NCBI GenBank assembly: GCA_008711295.1
Contig: VUYV01000090.1
Location: forward strand, 193,413-257,412
Source: Anarhynchus alexandrinus
Lineage: Eukaryota > Chordata > Aves > Charadriiformes > Charadriidae
Length of the DNA stretch: 64,000 bases
Direction of reading: 5' to 3'
Part shown: positions 28,001 to 43,000 of the stretch, in pieces
Numbering within the stretch: position 1 is the first letter of the stretch
Layout: each line of letters starts with the position of its first letter
Made by a program: the position numbers and the translations under genes
The notes under the pieces: generated by a model
What the model saw: the letters and a program-made list of their open reading frames with translations, nothing else
What the model was told of the DNA's origin: nothing
Database searches by the model: none

Positions 28001-31000
28001 ATTAATTTCATTAAATACTCATGAAATATAGAAAACATGTTAAATTTTAAGTTTATAATTAGAGCAAAGACAAGGAGAAAAGTTTAGATCGTTTCTATAC
28101 CTGCTTAAAGCTGTGTTTGTATTCCTTGCAAGCAGTTTCAACTGTAAACTTTGTACTAAATATGTTACAAAGCTTTGCACCATAGCCATTGCGTCCACCT
28201 GAAAATACAACATATAGTAAATTTTTTTACAGCAGAACCATATTTATGATATACAGAGAGTATGCCAATGAAGTAAAATGTTCCTATATAAGACAAAAGT
28301 TGGGCCACATGTCAACAGCTATCAAAGGGTGCCAGAGATGGAGTTTCACACTACTTCCAATCTGCTGCAACTGATTCTGCCTCAAAAATGAGCAGTTTGC
28401 TCCTCCCCTCAAGGCCAGGATGCTGCCATTGCTTCCCTTATGTTGATGTACCAGTTGCTTACTGAAAGGCAAGTGACCTCAACACCCTCATCCAGCTGAA
28501 AACTAGGCCATGATCAGATCCAAATCACTCTGCAACCACGCATCATAACATGGGCAAAACATATGGGGTAGGATAGAACAGAACTAGCTTTCATTCATGA
28601 TCTAAATTAGGGTTACTTCACATTTAGGATAATAAATCATATCCTAATTTATTAAATTTATTTTTTCCCTTCATTTCAAGAGCATAAATGTTTAAATGCT
28701 TGCATAACAATAAATGTATTAAAATATGAAAATATTGTTTGTTACTGAATAATGAGTACTGACATTAATGATGTAAAAGTAAAGTTCTCTGTAAACATTG
28801 ATATTAAAAAAGAAAAAGTAAGATTTTTTTTCTTTAAGTCATTTTACTCTAACAGAGTGCTATAGCAATGGTGACTAAGTGATCATCTGTTATGAAACAA
28901 AATAGAAAAAGTAAGAAGAGAAAGCATACTGAAAAGCAAACAATGGTGTAATTGAATAAAACAAAGCACGTTAAATAGTCTTGCCTGTAACTTTTTTCTC
29001 ATCATCATCGTAGTTGCTGGAGGTTAGCAGCTGCCCAAAGATTAAAGCAGGTACGTATACTTTTTCTACTTTGTGTTCCACAACTGGTATACCCTTCCCA
29101 TTATTCCATATGCTGATAATGTTTGATTCCCTATAAAATAGTGAAGATATTAAGCCAATTAATGTAATCTTGAAGACAGACTTCTGCACACATTTCAACC
29201 ATTTAAGTAACTACATAAAATACAATAAAAGACCATATTCTTACCACATTTATTCACAGCTCTATCAATTTTAATTACAAAAAAACCCCACTTCTTTGTG
29301 CTTATTAGATGGCTTAGAAGAAGGAGCATAATTGCCCATACATGACAGTATATCGTATCACAAAAATAACCCCCAAAAATCTGTCTGAAGAGCTTTCACT
29401 ATTAACATGATCTGCAACAGAATCCTGAAGTTTAGTGACAGAATTACACTTAAGTTAGAGATGTAGCTTTTTAGGTTTCATTCAAGTCCACCCAGACACA
29501 GCCAGGTTATCATCTGTTTAAAACTGTTATTTCCCAGTTATGATAAACATTGTAACTTACTATATGCATCAATGCCAAAATCCACCAACATCTGACATTG
29601 TTAATATTTGCAGCTCTCTCATAGAATTTTCATTTCAGAGTATTAAGGAGTTCAAAATCATGACCGGTCAGGCAGATTTACACTACCATTTCCCTCCCAC
29701 TCCATGATAAAAACAATTTAGTCTACAGAAACTGATAATGCACTGAAAACTTGCAGAAAAATTACTTCTCAGCATATTTATCCTAAAGATTAGGTGTGAA
29801 AATTAGGTCTCTAAAACATTTATTATTCAGTTAAATATCACTGAAAGGATACTACTAAAGGAACCCAATCAACATCTATTTAGCTACAGTACTTCTCATT
29901 AGGAACTATTTCTTTAAGTATTCAATTTCAAAAAACAGTAGCAGTTTCAGTGTGATAGAGCTGACTAATTCAAACATAACCTTATCCTAATACTAAGGGA
30001 GTTAATATAGAAGTTCAAGAGGTGCAAAATTACATTACAAAACCTCAAGGTTGGTATTTATGATTTATGAGTAACCTGGATGGTTATAGTTATGTACTTC
30101 CAAGCTTTCATCTAATCATGAATTTTATAATCTTCTGATTTTAAGTTTCCTTCAATCAAACATTAATGAGTAGTTTAGGAAAGCAAATCATTCTAAATTC
30201 AGAATGGTAATACTTACTGTTAACCACATTTAATTGACCTTTTTATCTTAAAATATTAAGATAATGGAAATAATTCCAAAAGTATTATTTTGGTTTTAAA
30301 AAATCCAATTTCATTTAGTAAAATCATTTGTACAAATTATAACAACAGTAGCACTGGCAGGAAAAGTAAACAAAAACATGCTTTTACTTACGGATCAATC
30401 GATATTTTAATACAAGTCATATTCTTGTCCCTCTGCTTATTGTCAGCAGCATTTACTATGAAACGAAGTAGCACAAGTTAACACTTTCTAGAAGCAATAA
30501 TTAATTACTTGATTGTAAAACTGGTATTCCCATATTCTACCACGTTACAATGGTCCAAGTATTCCTTAATCTGGTATCTTTTTGTATATTCTGTATCTTA
30601 TTACTGAGGTTTATAAACACGACAAAGTACCTGCAAGAACATATTTTTCAACCTTCTTATAATTACTGACTCTATATCTAGCAGTTAGATTATCTTAGAA
30701 ATATAGAAGTGTATTTTGTGAACCTGTTCTCATAACTTTTCTTAACATACTGAGCACTTCATTATTCCGTTGCTGCACTTGTTTGGGTATTTATTACACA
30801 TATTACACCATGTATGGTAAAAAAAAATAGGAAATTATATGCATCGCCAGATTAGTTGACACATTCTTTTGCCACTGAGCCCAATCCTGAAAAAGCCACA
30901 TCCACTAAGGAGTGTTTTGATTGCAGCAAAAGTTATCTCTAAAGAGCCTGTGAGACCTGCATCTAACAGTTGTAAGTTAGTTCCTAAAGAGTTTACACAG

Positions 31001-34000
31001 TTTATGATCAAAAGAAGCACAACTGGAAGTTAACATTTGATCAGAATTTAATTAAACTGCATTCCGATGTATATTAACTACAAACAACAGAAATCAGAAA
31101 TGTGGCTATGGCCATTAACCACAAAACAACATTACAATCATTTTCAGCATTTGTCTCATCACCCATGAAACAGAGCAAAATAAACCCCAAAACCACCAAA
31201 GGACATGAAGATAAATCCATTAAAATTAAAATATCTTAATAGATTATAAGCATCTCAATATAAGATCAGATATTTTGAGGTGCTTTTGCTGAAATAATTA
31301 AGTGCAGTTTCATTAAAAAGTATGCAGAGCTACAATGTCCAATTTTCATGATGTTGTTACCCTGACCCCTAGCTCTCAAACCAAACTCTGTGGAGCACTT
31401 ATCAGTGCTATATAAAGAAGCAATAAGCCATACAGTACTACTATAATGATATGATAATGATCTTCCATTTTAATGGGACAAGATGGAAGTGATTCCCTCC
31501 CGTAAAAAGCCCATAAACACAGCACTCAAAAAAGAGGTGACTAAAGATTTTCATTCCCATATTTCTCCGTAATGAGTAAAACACAAAAATAAAAAAATCC
31601 TTCTTTTCCACCAGGCCAAGATATAGTCATTATTGCTTTATTGCTCCAGGACAGCAACGCTGTCAAGCATAGTTATAGAGGTGTGGATAAGTGCCTAATC
31701 CAATGAAGGTCATGACAAAATTTTCATTGACCTCAATAGAGCGTAATTTAATTTACCATGTCATTCCACCAATCTTTACAATATAACTTCATAAAAACTG
31801 ATTAGCCCACGAATTCATGTCAATTAACCCAAAATATCAGTTCAACAAACAGCACGCTTCAGACGTTGCACACCTCTACTGCTAGTTAGTCTTCAATGTG
31901 TGCCTGTCACCAAAAGAATATCATAAACTAGTAAAGACTCAGGGACTTAAAACAGAATTTTCTAAAAATCATTTATTTGTGCCTCAGTCACCGTGCTTTT
32001 AAATAGTAGTATGATACTTATTAATTTTAAAACTGTCTGAAGTCTAGAAATGATCCATGTAAGAATCACCATCACCACCACTATCATTCTGTATAGAAAG
32101 CAGAAGTTTGATTAATGATTCACGAGACGATGATTTAAGTCAACACTTAGAAAACTTTCAGTTGTCTTCTTTCAGAATAATAATCTTCTTTCAAATGTTA
32201 CTTAAAACTGTGGCCCTGATCAACTTTGCAGATTAAAAATCTTGCAACAATATTGATCATAAAGAATGATCTAGTTTGGACATTCAGTAACAAATATTTA
32301 CACTGTCTTACATGTTTAACTGAAAACACTCTTCCCTCTTTAAACTGCTCTGTAGTGCTGGAATACACTAAAATTTTCATGCACTGCAGTTTAGTGGCAC
32401 TCTAAGACTGTGATTTAAACTTAGATACAAATCAATGTGCTTTGAGAGCTCTCAGAAAAGTATGTACTCCACAATGCTAAAGCAGTATTATTGTTAAAAA
32501 TACTTACCAAGGATTTCATCAAAGATCTTGTACAAGCCTGGAACAAAGGTAACTTCTCTGCAATTCATTCCTACATCTTCATCATAAACCCACATTAACT
32601 AAATGTAAATGAAATAAAACAAAAATATTTACTTGTCTTAGTAAACCAGTCTATGATTCTATAAGATCTACTTACTTCAGGAACTTTACTCTTCCAATCT
32701 GATTGCTGCTGTCATATGAGACAAATGCAGAAGTTTGGCAAAAATTACAACTGTATCCGCAAAGACTTCCATAATGAAAATTCATTATTTTCTGTTTGGT
32801 GGGGAACTCCAACAATATAGACAGTGAAGTCTGAAGCAATCTGCAACTTCAAAAAAACAGCTGAAAAAAGTGCCAGCAGGAGGCTTAAATTCTCTGTTCT
32901 CTACCTAAACAAACAGACCAAAGCATTTTTGGACCTAGAGCAAATGCTACTTACAAATATATATATATATTTGTGTGCATATAGGCATGTTTGTAAACAC
33001 ACATATATACAAACACAACTATGTGTTTACATACATAGGTGTATGTTTATGTTTTGACTGAACATCTTCTGAGCATGTTTTTTCAGGTGAACCAAGCACT
33101 GCTTTAAAAAGTCTTCTCTTGACCCCTTCCTATCCATGCATACATAAACATGACCACAGTTTTTAGCATGATAATTCAGAATACTCAAAAAAGTAGAGTT
33201 TTGCCTATTTATTCAGCAGAATAGTCATTTTCCTATTAAAACAACAAAAACTATTAAGACTGTAAACTTAGTGACACTTACCTGAGTTAACGGTTCCACT
33301 GACCCAATGTAGGTATCTGGACGGAGGAGGATGTGTTCAAGCTGAGTCTTTTTCTGATAAACTCTCTCAACAGACATCTTCTTTGAAGTGTCATTTTTAT
33401 TAATGTTTTCTGACTCTTCCTTTTTTGAAGCATTGATCTGATTATCAAATAATGTCTAAAAAAAAAAGACACCAACAATCAACCTTATTCATTCAATCAC
33501 TCTCAAGATATAAACAAAACCTGACAGAGATTTAAATTACAATCAAAACTTGTCATGTAATTTACATGCTAAGTTTTCAGATGTATTAAGATCAAGTTAT
33601 CCCCTCAACAGAAAAAATTCAACAGATTATGTGACTGTTTCTTAACAAATTAGCACATATTCAAACTTTAGTGATTTACTAAGCGTGATAAACCAAAATA
33701 AGGAAACAACAGTGTGTTACAAAAGACACCCACTTCCTCAGATTAAGTATTTATAATATCTATTTTGTGCTTAAGCATTTGAATCCAAACCACTGAATAC
33801 TGTTCTGAATAACAACAGTAAAACTACTCTTTTACATTTTAGTTTGAACAATTCATTCAATGGGACTTCAGAAACACTGTAATGCCTCTCCTATGCCTTC
33901 TGAATTGCCATAATTTACAGTCTCTATTAACTGAAGCAATTAAACCTGATACAATCCCAGCTTAGAATGCTTTACGATGAAATAAACCAAGGACTGTAAA

Positions 34001-37000
34001 AAAAGAGAATCACGTAAGCTAATGTCAGAATTTAAACAGAATTCAAGCCTAATGTGGCTACAAATGATGGAAAATGTCTCAATTGAAAGAGCAAACAGTG
34101 TTACAGAAAATTAATCCATTTTTTGAGGGAGGATACAGGGATTTGGTGCATCTTTCAGCAAATTTTTCCTGATAAATACCTCCTTCCCATTGAACTAAAA
34201 CCACACAAAAGGAAAAGTTAAAATCTCTCAGAGCAGCCACATGTAGAAAAGGCCCATTCTGAGACAGTCAGAGCACATCTACACCAAAGGACTAGGAATG
34301 ACATTTTACAGTATACATCTTACCTGCAGATTTGAATTGTCCTAAAAATACCAATGAACATAACTTGAAATCACATATTTATTTGCCTGGCTAGCAGGCA
34401 TAACAGAAAAAAAAAATTGTCACCACCTGCCTAATACCTGAAATACCCTCCTTCTCTTACAGGGGGTTTAGCAACTTTGAAGCGGGTATTACATGACCAG
34501 CAAAATCCATCAACAGATAAACAATGAGGACAAAACCCACTTGCCACTCAGGTAAATATTTTACTCCCATTTAGCTGTTCCCAGTAAATCTCCATATAAA
34601 GTAAATATAGGCTAAACTCCAATCCCAGATTAACCAAACACCATACAAATTTCTCAGCCAGAAGAAAGTATTATCAGTTCTCTCTCAATCTAGCCCTGTT
34701 GCAGCCTCGGGTAGCACTGAAAGCAAAAGGTAAGAAAGCACATAAGCACACAGAAACAAGGAGCAAAGGATCCTGAACTCACCCAAATAACTTCAGCAGA
34801 TTCAAAAAGTCCAAACACCAACCTATATCATACAATTAACAAGGACAATTCTCCCCGTACGATTCCAGTTTGTCTTCTCCTACTCTTTAAGCTTTGATGC
34901 TTCCCCCCACCTCTTAGCAAGCATAGGAATAAAGCATTTCATTCTATTCAGAACAAGGGAAATTACCTTTCTCTTCCAGATTTAGGGATCACATTTTTCT
35001 AGTTTATTTACGGAAATGTTATGAAACACCTACTTCAAGAATCTTTGAGACAAGCAGACTGTGTGCACCAGTAATGACAACAGCCAATTGTTTGGCCCTG
35101 AGTAAACCTGAACAGGCCAAATGAGAATCAAATATTCTCTGCTACCCAGTCCTGTAACTGACAGCATCCAAAACAAAGAGGGAAAGAAGCGTGGGGACCT
35201 CACAATCCTGCACCAGGATTACACACAGCAGAGTTGGAACCACAACACTAACTGTCATGACTTTTCTTACGGAGCACATCGCATCTCCTACCAAACAGGG
35301 AAGGTGCAAAATCCCATGCACGTGTGATTAAAGTGTTTTGGTATCCAAGCTAATTTAGCCTCCACAATGTCATTTGGTCTTTAACTGTGACAACCCCACT
35401 ACCACCACCCTAAGACAAGCCATGGATCAGCTAAGCAAGCAGAAAAGAAACAGGACTTTGCAAATAGATACATTGAACTGATATATAGAAGAGGAGGAAT
35501 GAGAATTGTTATTAAAGAAGCATTGCCAATAGTTACAACATAAATTTTACTTTACTGAAGTAGTTCTGTGAATGATGTCCAGGCTTCCAATGAGCTTCAC
35601 TGAATGTGTACGTAAATTTATTTTTAAAAACTTTCTGATCTTACTGGCTTTACTTTACAATAATCTTTGACATCATACCTCATAGGAGTCACCCTTAGCT
35701 CGCCTACTGGGTTCCATAGCTCTGTTAGCACTGTTTTACTATGCTCACTTGTTCTAAAGGGACAAGTGATTAGCAGGAAAATAAAAAAGTATTTCTCAGA
35801 TGAAGAAGTAAGCATTGAAAGAAGGGAAGAGAGGAAATGCAGTTCATATAGAAAACAAAATAATTAAAGGTGTAAAGACCACCAGAATCTTGTTCAATAT
35901 TGTTCTCTTCTATTTTCCCCCAATTCTTAAGCTTCAAGAGGTTTTTACAGTTGGCAAAGTACATGATAGGCAGTTATTACATGCCAATTTTTCAGTTGTC
36001 ACGTACATCAGTATTGTATTCTTATGACTGTTCTGAGACAGCTCTCTGAACTGCTTCTACTTGTACAGTCTCTGAGGACTAGAGTCTAACCATGCATCTA
36101 ACCGTGTCCAGAGGAGAGCCACAAGGATGGTCCAAGGGCTGGAGCACCTCTCCTATGAGGAGAGGCTGAAAGAGTTGGGACTGTTCAGCCTGGAGAAGAG
36201 AAGGCTCCGGGGAGATCTTATTGCGGCATTCCAGTACCTAAGGGGGGCCTACAGGAGAGCTGGGGAAGGACTTTTTACTAGAGCATGTAGTGATAGGACG
36301 AGGGGGAATGGCTTCAAACTGGAAGAGGGCAGGTTTAGATTGAACATTAGGAAGAAGTTTTTCACTTTGAGGGTGGCAAGGCACTGGAACAGGTTGCCCA
36401 GAGAGGTTGTTGAGTCCCCATCCCTGGAGGTGTTCAAGGCCAGGCTGGACGTGGCCTTGGGCAGCCTGGTCTAGTAGAAGGTGTCCCTGCCTATGGCAGG
36501 GGGGTTGGAACTTGATGATCTTCAAGGTCCTTTCCAACCTAAACCATTCTATGATTCTATCTAACAACTCAGTAACACATTAACATAGAATAAGAACTCA
36601 AATCTTAGCCTTATAAATCTAGGCTACAATTTTCCTATCTCCACTAGTTCTACTTGTCCCACAACATGTTTGCAGAAGTCAGTAGATTAGAAAAAATCCT
36701 TGTTGTTGTCTCAATGAGTGTCTCTAGATTGTGAAAAAGTAATAGAATAATCAGGAAGGGTTTCCTACAAGGCATTGCCTTTGATACAACACTAGGAAAC
36801 GCATTTCTGTTCCCAGTGAAAGTCTTACTGACAACTTGGAGGAGCTTATACTTTCCAACTTATCAGTAAGAAACATACTGAGCATCAAAACTACTTCTGT
36901 GGAGATGCTACTGCCAGATTGTTGTTATGCTGACAGAGATTAGAGATTACACCTAGACAAACTTTGCTGCCTAAAAAGAGCCAGTCCTGCAGAAGTATCA

Positions 37001-40000
37001 CTTCTTGGGGAACAGTGAGTTTGCTTTGACCCAGCAACAGTAAGGATCTTCTGTTACTCTACTCCCTGTGATAGCTATGTCTGTTATCTTTTATAGCACA
37101 CTAATTAGAACTTGATTATGTATTATTTAAGAGGGGAAAAAAAACACACAAAGGATCAGCATAACATTTTTTCTTCCTGGTCAGTGATTATTATTTAAAA
37201 AAAAAAAAAAGGAAAAAAGTAGCCTTAAAGAACTTTAATTCTATAGTTTTTACTAAGACATCACGAACACCTTTTCAGTATGTTCTATTTAAATGTTCAA
37301 TTTTCATTGTCATAGAACAGGACAGATTTTATTTGTACAATCCTCCAAGTACAGTAGGTCTTCTGCATGCAAAAAATACTCATAAACTTTCAGAACTTAG
37401 TTAACTTACACACTGTTGAAACACAAGGATAAAAACAAAAAAACAGAAAGTATTCAACTACATAAACTAACGTTATTATGCAGGCATGCAAGCATCAGAA
37501 GTCTGCAGAACTGCAGTTTCCCAGACCAAGCTTTCTGAGCTGTGCTGTACTCTGAAACAGAAGACCAACTCTGAACCCCTGCATCTCCATCCTGAATGGA
37601 CGTTTTTAGAGTTCAAGTGATGTTTAGAACTCATCCCAAAAAAGAGAAAATCTTCATCACCAAATCCATGACATAGATATATGGACACAAAATCAAAAAG
37701 TGCTTTCAACTGCTGAGTTTCTACTACTTATAATGTAAGTAAATATAGCAGGAAAGCATACTCCCCCTCCTTTTTTTTTTTTTTTATTAAACTGAGCAAG
37801 CACTAAACTGCAGTGTAGTCAAACTGACACTCTCTTCTGTATATTTTGGAATTGTCTCAAGAATGCCTTTTGTATTCTGTCCTGTATGAAAGATCTTCAT
37901 ATTGTTAGAGCTCCAATAACACTTCTCAAAACAGCACCAGCTGTTGTTTCATGAGAAAACTTCTAAAGAGAATTAACCAAGAGTCACAAAGGGCTTAAAT
38001 CTTCTGCTTCACAGTAAGTGTTTTTTGTTTGTTTGTTAACAGGTTACCCAATTCTCAGGGTCTGCTTTGTAATCTTAATGTTGCCAATTTTTAGGTTTGG
38101 GGTTTTTTTTGTTTGGGTTTTTTGTTTGTTTTTTGGTGTTTTTTGTGGGTTTTTTTTTTAAGACACAGAATTTGAGTTTTCCAAAGTTCTTGTGACATTC
38201 AAGACTTTAGAGATTCTTGATAGCCTTTTGGACTTTCTAACCCTTCAGACTTGATGACGAATATACACATCCACATACATGACAGCAATATGATCATCCT
38301 TAAGTAGTTTGGAACGCTATGATCTATTGCACTGTGCATCCTTCCTTATAGACATGCAGTTACACTTCATACTGTGACCTCAGATGTAACAAGCATCTTA
38401 GACACTCTTAACAAACACAGCATAGTGGTAACTGTATGGAAAAAACATACTGATTCTCAGTTGACAGCAGTTGCAGCTCAGTTTACTACATGTAGACTAC
38501 TGTGCATGCTATCACAACCACGTTTTATTATGGTAACTGCTTTCTCCAGTATTATTCCAATGATTGCAGAGTTTCTCTTTGGGAGTTGTTTTTGCTGTAA
38601 ATTTATATAGTACTGTGTGAAAGCTATAGTCATTCTTCCCTTTTGCAATTTCAAGAGTCAGAACGCAAGTAGCCTTTAGTAGATGACTGTTTGACAATAC
38701 TTTTACTGCCTACCTTCAACCTAAGAACTTGCATATTTGGTTTTGGCATCTTCTTTCTTCACAGTTTGCCTTTTTTTTTTTTCTCTTTACAGTCTCCTCC
38801 ATTGAAATTTCTGCATATAACAGAGCATGGGTGACATCCATATTATGTGAGAGATTTTTATTGCCTTTTTTTGATGAAAAATGGGTCATGTAGTCTTCTT
38901 TTGTGTTTTGAAATCGCGTTGAGTCACCATGTTGAGTTTGGTTACTTATGCTGCAAACAGCTGTACTTCAACATGCTAAGTCTTAATACACATTTGATAT
39001 GGACAGTTCGGCAGCCCCAGAGAAAAGCTATTTCTATCTAAATAGACAATAAAATGTAAAGCCACAACAAAGAGGGTAGGTTTCATCATCAGTTTCAATG
39101 TTGCCATAACTGGAATATACACCTTTAGTTTAACTCCTTAGTTTAAGCGGCAGCTTTACTTTTATTTAAGTAGCTGAATTTCACACTGTTGCAAGAAGTT
39201 GCAAATCCTGAAAAATGTTAATGACTCTCCCCACTTATGTAGATTTAATCCTGTATTGGCCGCTGTCATCTTCTCCTCCACAATATAAACTATCTCCAAA
39301 CACCACTGACCTGATCTCCTTCCATGACAAGGTGACCTGCTTAGTGGATGAGTGAAAGGCTGTGGATGTTGTCTGCCTAGATGTTGGTAAAGCCTTTGAC
39401 ACCATTTCCACCAGTTTCTCCAGGAGAATGCTGTGGGTTTGTGGCTTGGACAGGCATACTCTTTGCTGCATGAAGAACTGGCTGTATGGCCAGGCCCAAA
39501 GAGTTGTGGTGAACAGAGTTAAATCCAGTTGGCAGCCAGTCACAAGTGGTGTTCCTCAGGGCTCAGTATTGGGGCCAGTTCTCCTCAATATCCTTACCAA
39601 TGATCTGGACGAGGGCACCAAGTGCACCCTCAGTAAGTTTGCAGACAACAGCTAGTTGGGCAGGAGTGGTGATCTACTTGAGGGAACAAAGGCTCTACAA
39701 AGGGATCTGGACAGGCTGGATAAATGAGCCAAGGGCAACTGTGTGAGGTTCAACAAAGCCAAGTGCCAGGTCCTGCACTTGGGTCACAACAACCCCATGC
39801 AATGCTACAGGCTTGCAGAAGTGCAGCTGGAAAGCCACCCAGCAGAAGAGGACCTGGGGGTGGTGGTTGACAGTCAGCAGTGTGCCCAGGTGGCAAAGGC
39901 GGCCAACAGCATCCTGGCCTGTATCAGGAATAGTGTGGCCAGCAGGACTAGGGAAGTGATTGTCACACTGTAGTTGGCACTGGTAAGGCCCCACCTCGAA

Positions 40001-43000
40001 CACTGTGTTCAGGTTTGGGCCCCTCACTATAAGACAGACATTGAGGTTTTGGAGCATGTCCAGAGAAGGGCAATGAATCTGATGAGGGGTCTAGAGAACA
40101 ATTCTTATGAGGAGCAAGCTGAGAGATGTGGGGTTGCTCAGCCTGGAGAAAAGGAGGCTCAGGGAAGACCATATTGCTCTCTACAACTAACTGAAAGGAA
40201 GTTGTGGCGAGGTGGGGGTCAGTCTCTTCTCCCAAGTAACAAGCGATAGGACAAGAGGAAACAGCCTCAAGTTGCACCAGGGGAGGTTTAGATTGGGTAT
40301 TAGGAAAAAGTCCTTCACCGAAAGGGTTGTCAAGCATTGGAACAGGCTGCCCAGGGAAGTGGTGGAGTCACCATCCCTGGAGGTATTTAAAAGACCTGTA
40401 GATGTGGTGCTGAGGGACACGGTTTAGTGGTGGGCTTGGCAGTGCTAGGTTAAAAGTCGGATTTGATGATCTTAAAGGTCTTTTCCAACCTAAACGATTC
40501 TATGATTCTAACCAAAAAAACCCAACAAAACAAACAAAAAAAAACAAACCCATTTTTCTTTAGTCTGCCCATTCTTTCTTCCCCATGTTAGGTGGCAAAA
40601 AAGGGCTTTCTCTAGATTTTTCATTTATGCTTGTCTGCCAGAGAAGAAACATCAGTATGTGAATAAGAAGTTACCTTCACTTTGGCTTTGTCTTTTCTGC
40701 CTTAACCTCCTACAACTATTACATGCAACGATTGCTCTCCTGAAAGGCAAACGCAGCCCTGGGACATAAGAGTTTAGAAACACCATGCCATGTGTCCTAC
40801 ATTCCCTTAAATAAACTGTAAGATAAGCACATTTAGTGGGACAAGAGAGTAAATTTTAAGTGTAATTAAGCTGTAAAACCTAGGGAGGTTAATTAAGTAA
40901 TGAAATCCAGGGATGTAGTAGATTTTCTACCATTTACAGTTCAAAATAAACTGCCTCTTCTGAGGAAGATATGCTATACCTCAAAGAAGTTTATAGGCGC
41001 AATATGGTAACTACTACGTAGTTCTGTGGATAACATGCACTTGATTGTACCATGGTGTCATATATTGGACCATAATGGCCTTGTCTTGCCTTAGAAAAAT
41101 AGATGATGAATACATTGTTACCTAGACATTTTGCAATTCTCCCAAAGAAAACTCTGGCTGAGAATACCTCCCACCATGAAAACAAAACTGGAGGGAGTTT
41201 CAAAATAAACCACTCTCCTGCTGCGTTTAACAAATGGTTTGGCTCTCCTGCCAAGATGAAAACACACAAAAGTAACAGTTCCCTGTTACCACAGCAAATT
41301 TCCACAGACCACTGCATACCATTAGTGGCACGAACCAAATCGCTTTATCATATCCTCCTCAAAGCTGATTGTAGGAAGGAGTTCCCAGTAAACTCGCCCA
41401 GAACTAGTCTCACTTCAGTGAGGCTAACGTATTTATTTTAAATTCCTAAATTTTTTACCTCCTGGTCTGGACAATTTGCTCTAGACTCTGAAAGCATCAT
41501 GTCACATAGAGTTTTGTTATGATGATTCAGTTATAGAATAGCTTGAGGATGGTCAGATTTCCCCATTACGGAAAAACACAACAGTCAATTGCTGCCAAAA
41601 GGGAAAAATTCTTTCTTTCTTCCCTCCTCCCCTGCTTCTCTGCTCCATTTAGTGGAATCAAACCAACCTCACAATAAGTCAGTTCAAGGAGCAAACGGAG
41701 CATTCCCCCCATTTTTCATCAACTAGAAGCAATCAGTTGTCCACTGGCTCATTTTCCTGAACAAGCTTGCTAGAGAATCAGACACCTACTGGTGCAACAA
41801 AAAGAGCAGAAACATACAGCTAGGATAAGGTTAAAAAAACAAACAAACATACTTTTCAGCAGATATCATTAGATTGCTTAGTTGCACCATGAAGTGAGAT
41901 TCTTAGAATGACATAGCTTCATCTTCCTATTAAATAGTTAAACAAAATAAAAGGATCATCATTCTTATTTTAGGATTACTAATGCATAATACAGTAGCAC
42001 AGGATATTTAAATGAAAATTTAGGGATTTACTTTCTCCACAAGACTCTAGAAAAGTTAAGAATACCACTCCTATGCAAATATGTATGCTCACTATAATTA
42101 CTCCTGACCAGAAAATTAAGTGAATTCATATTTAAAACAATATACATACACTTATATTAAGTTACTGCAGCAATAGTTCTGCTTTATTTGGCACAGGTTT
42201 GGATACAATCAGCAGTACATTCAGATCCTGATCTTTACTATTTTCTTTAAAAGCAAATGTCTAACATCTGCCCATGCACAATGACAATTTAACTGAATTT
42301 TACTGTTAAATTTTTTAGGGGTCTGAATAATTTGAGTTGTCTATCCACTGACAAGTCCTATTCCAATACTAAGTTTTGATACTGTTTACCCAGTAGCAAA
42401 AAGTACATCTATGGATGCTTCAGTAACAAATTAATCTTTTAAAAATCTGTTTTTCCAGCTAAAATTCAGAGACAAGGAAGGAAAAAAAAAATACTGTCAT
42501 GGAAAAGGAATTTATTAATGTAAAAAATTAAGACAATTGAAGACAGTTTTCCTACAGATTCTTAGAACCATGATCCTTGGAACCACTGAATGAAGCAGTT
42601 TTGTCACCGAATGACCAAATCTGTTTGGTCCACTGTTTCATCAGCCAACTCCTATACAAGCCCTCTACTAGCCAAGAAATCAAAAAGTTAGAGGTACTAC
42701 TATCAGAACTTTAGGTTATGAACATCTGGCAGCACTTCTTCATAGCTCAGCATTTCCCATATCCTTGCCCCTTTTAATGCTTTACTGCATCACCAGTTTG
42801 AGTGCTGCAAAAGTATTCTAGACTCCCAGCACATTTTCATTTCCCAATTGCAAACATTACTTTGAAAGGGAACAACACCACCTGATAGATCCTTCTGATA
42901 AATGAAATCTTCGAAACCCATTCAGGCTGCATGTCAAATATCACATTCCTAGAACAGCACAGTGATCTTCCCTTCTAGATCCTATAGGTTCTATGGCCAG

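Noticed and set aside
36238..36567. 109-codon minus-strand frame
   Set aside because: Antisense of the intact CR1 C-terminal frame.
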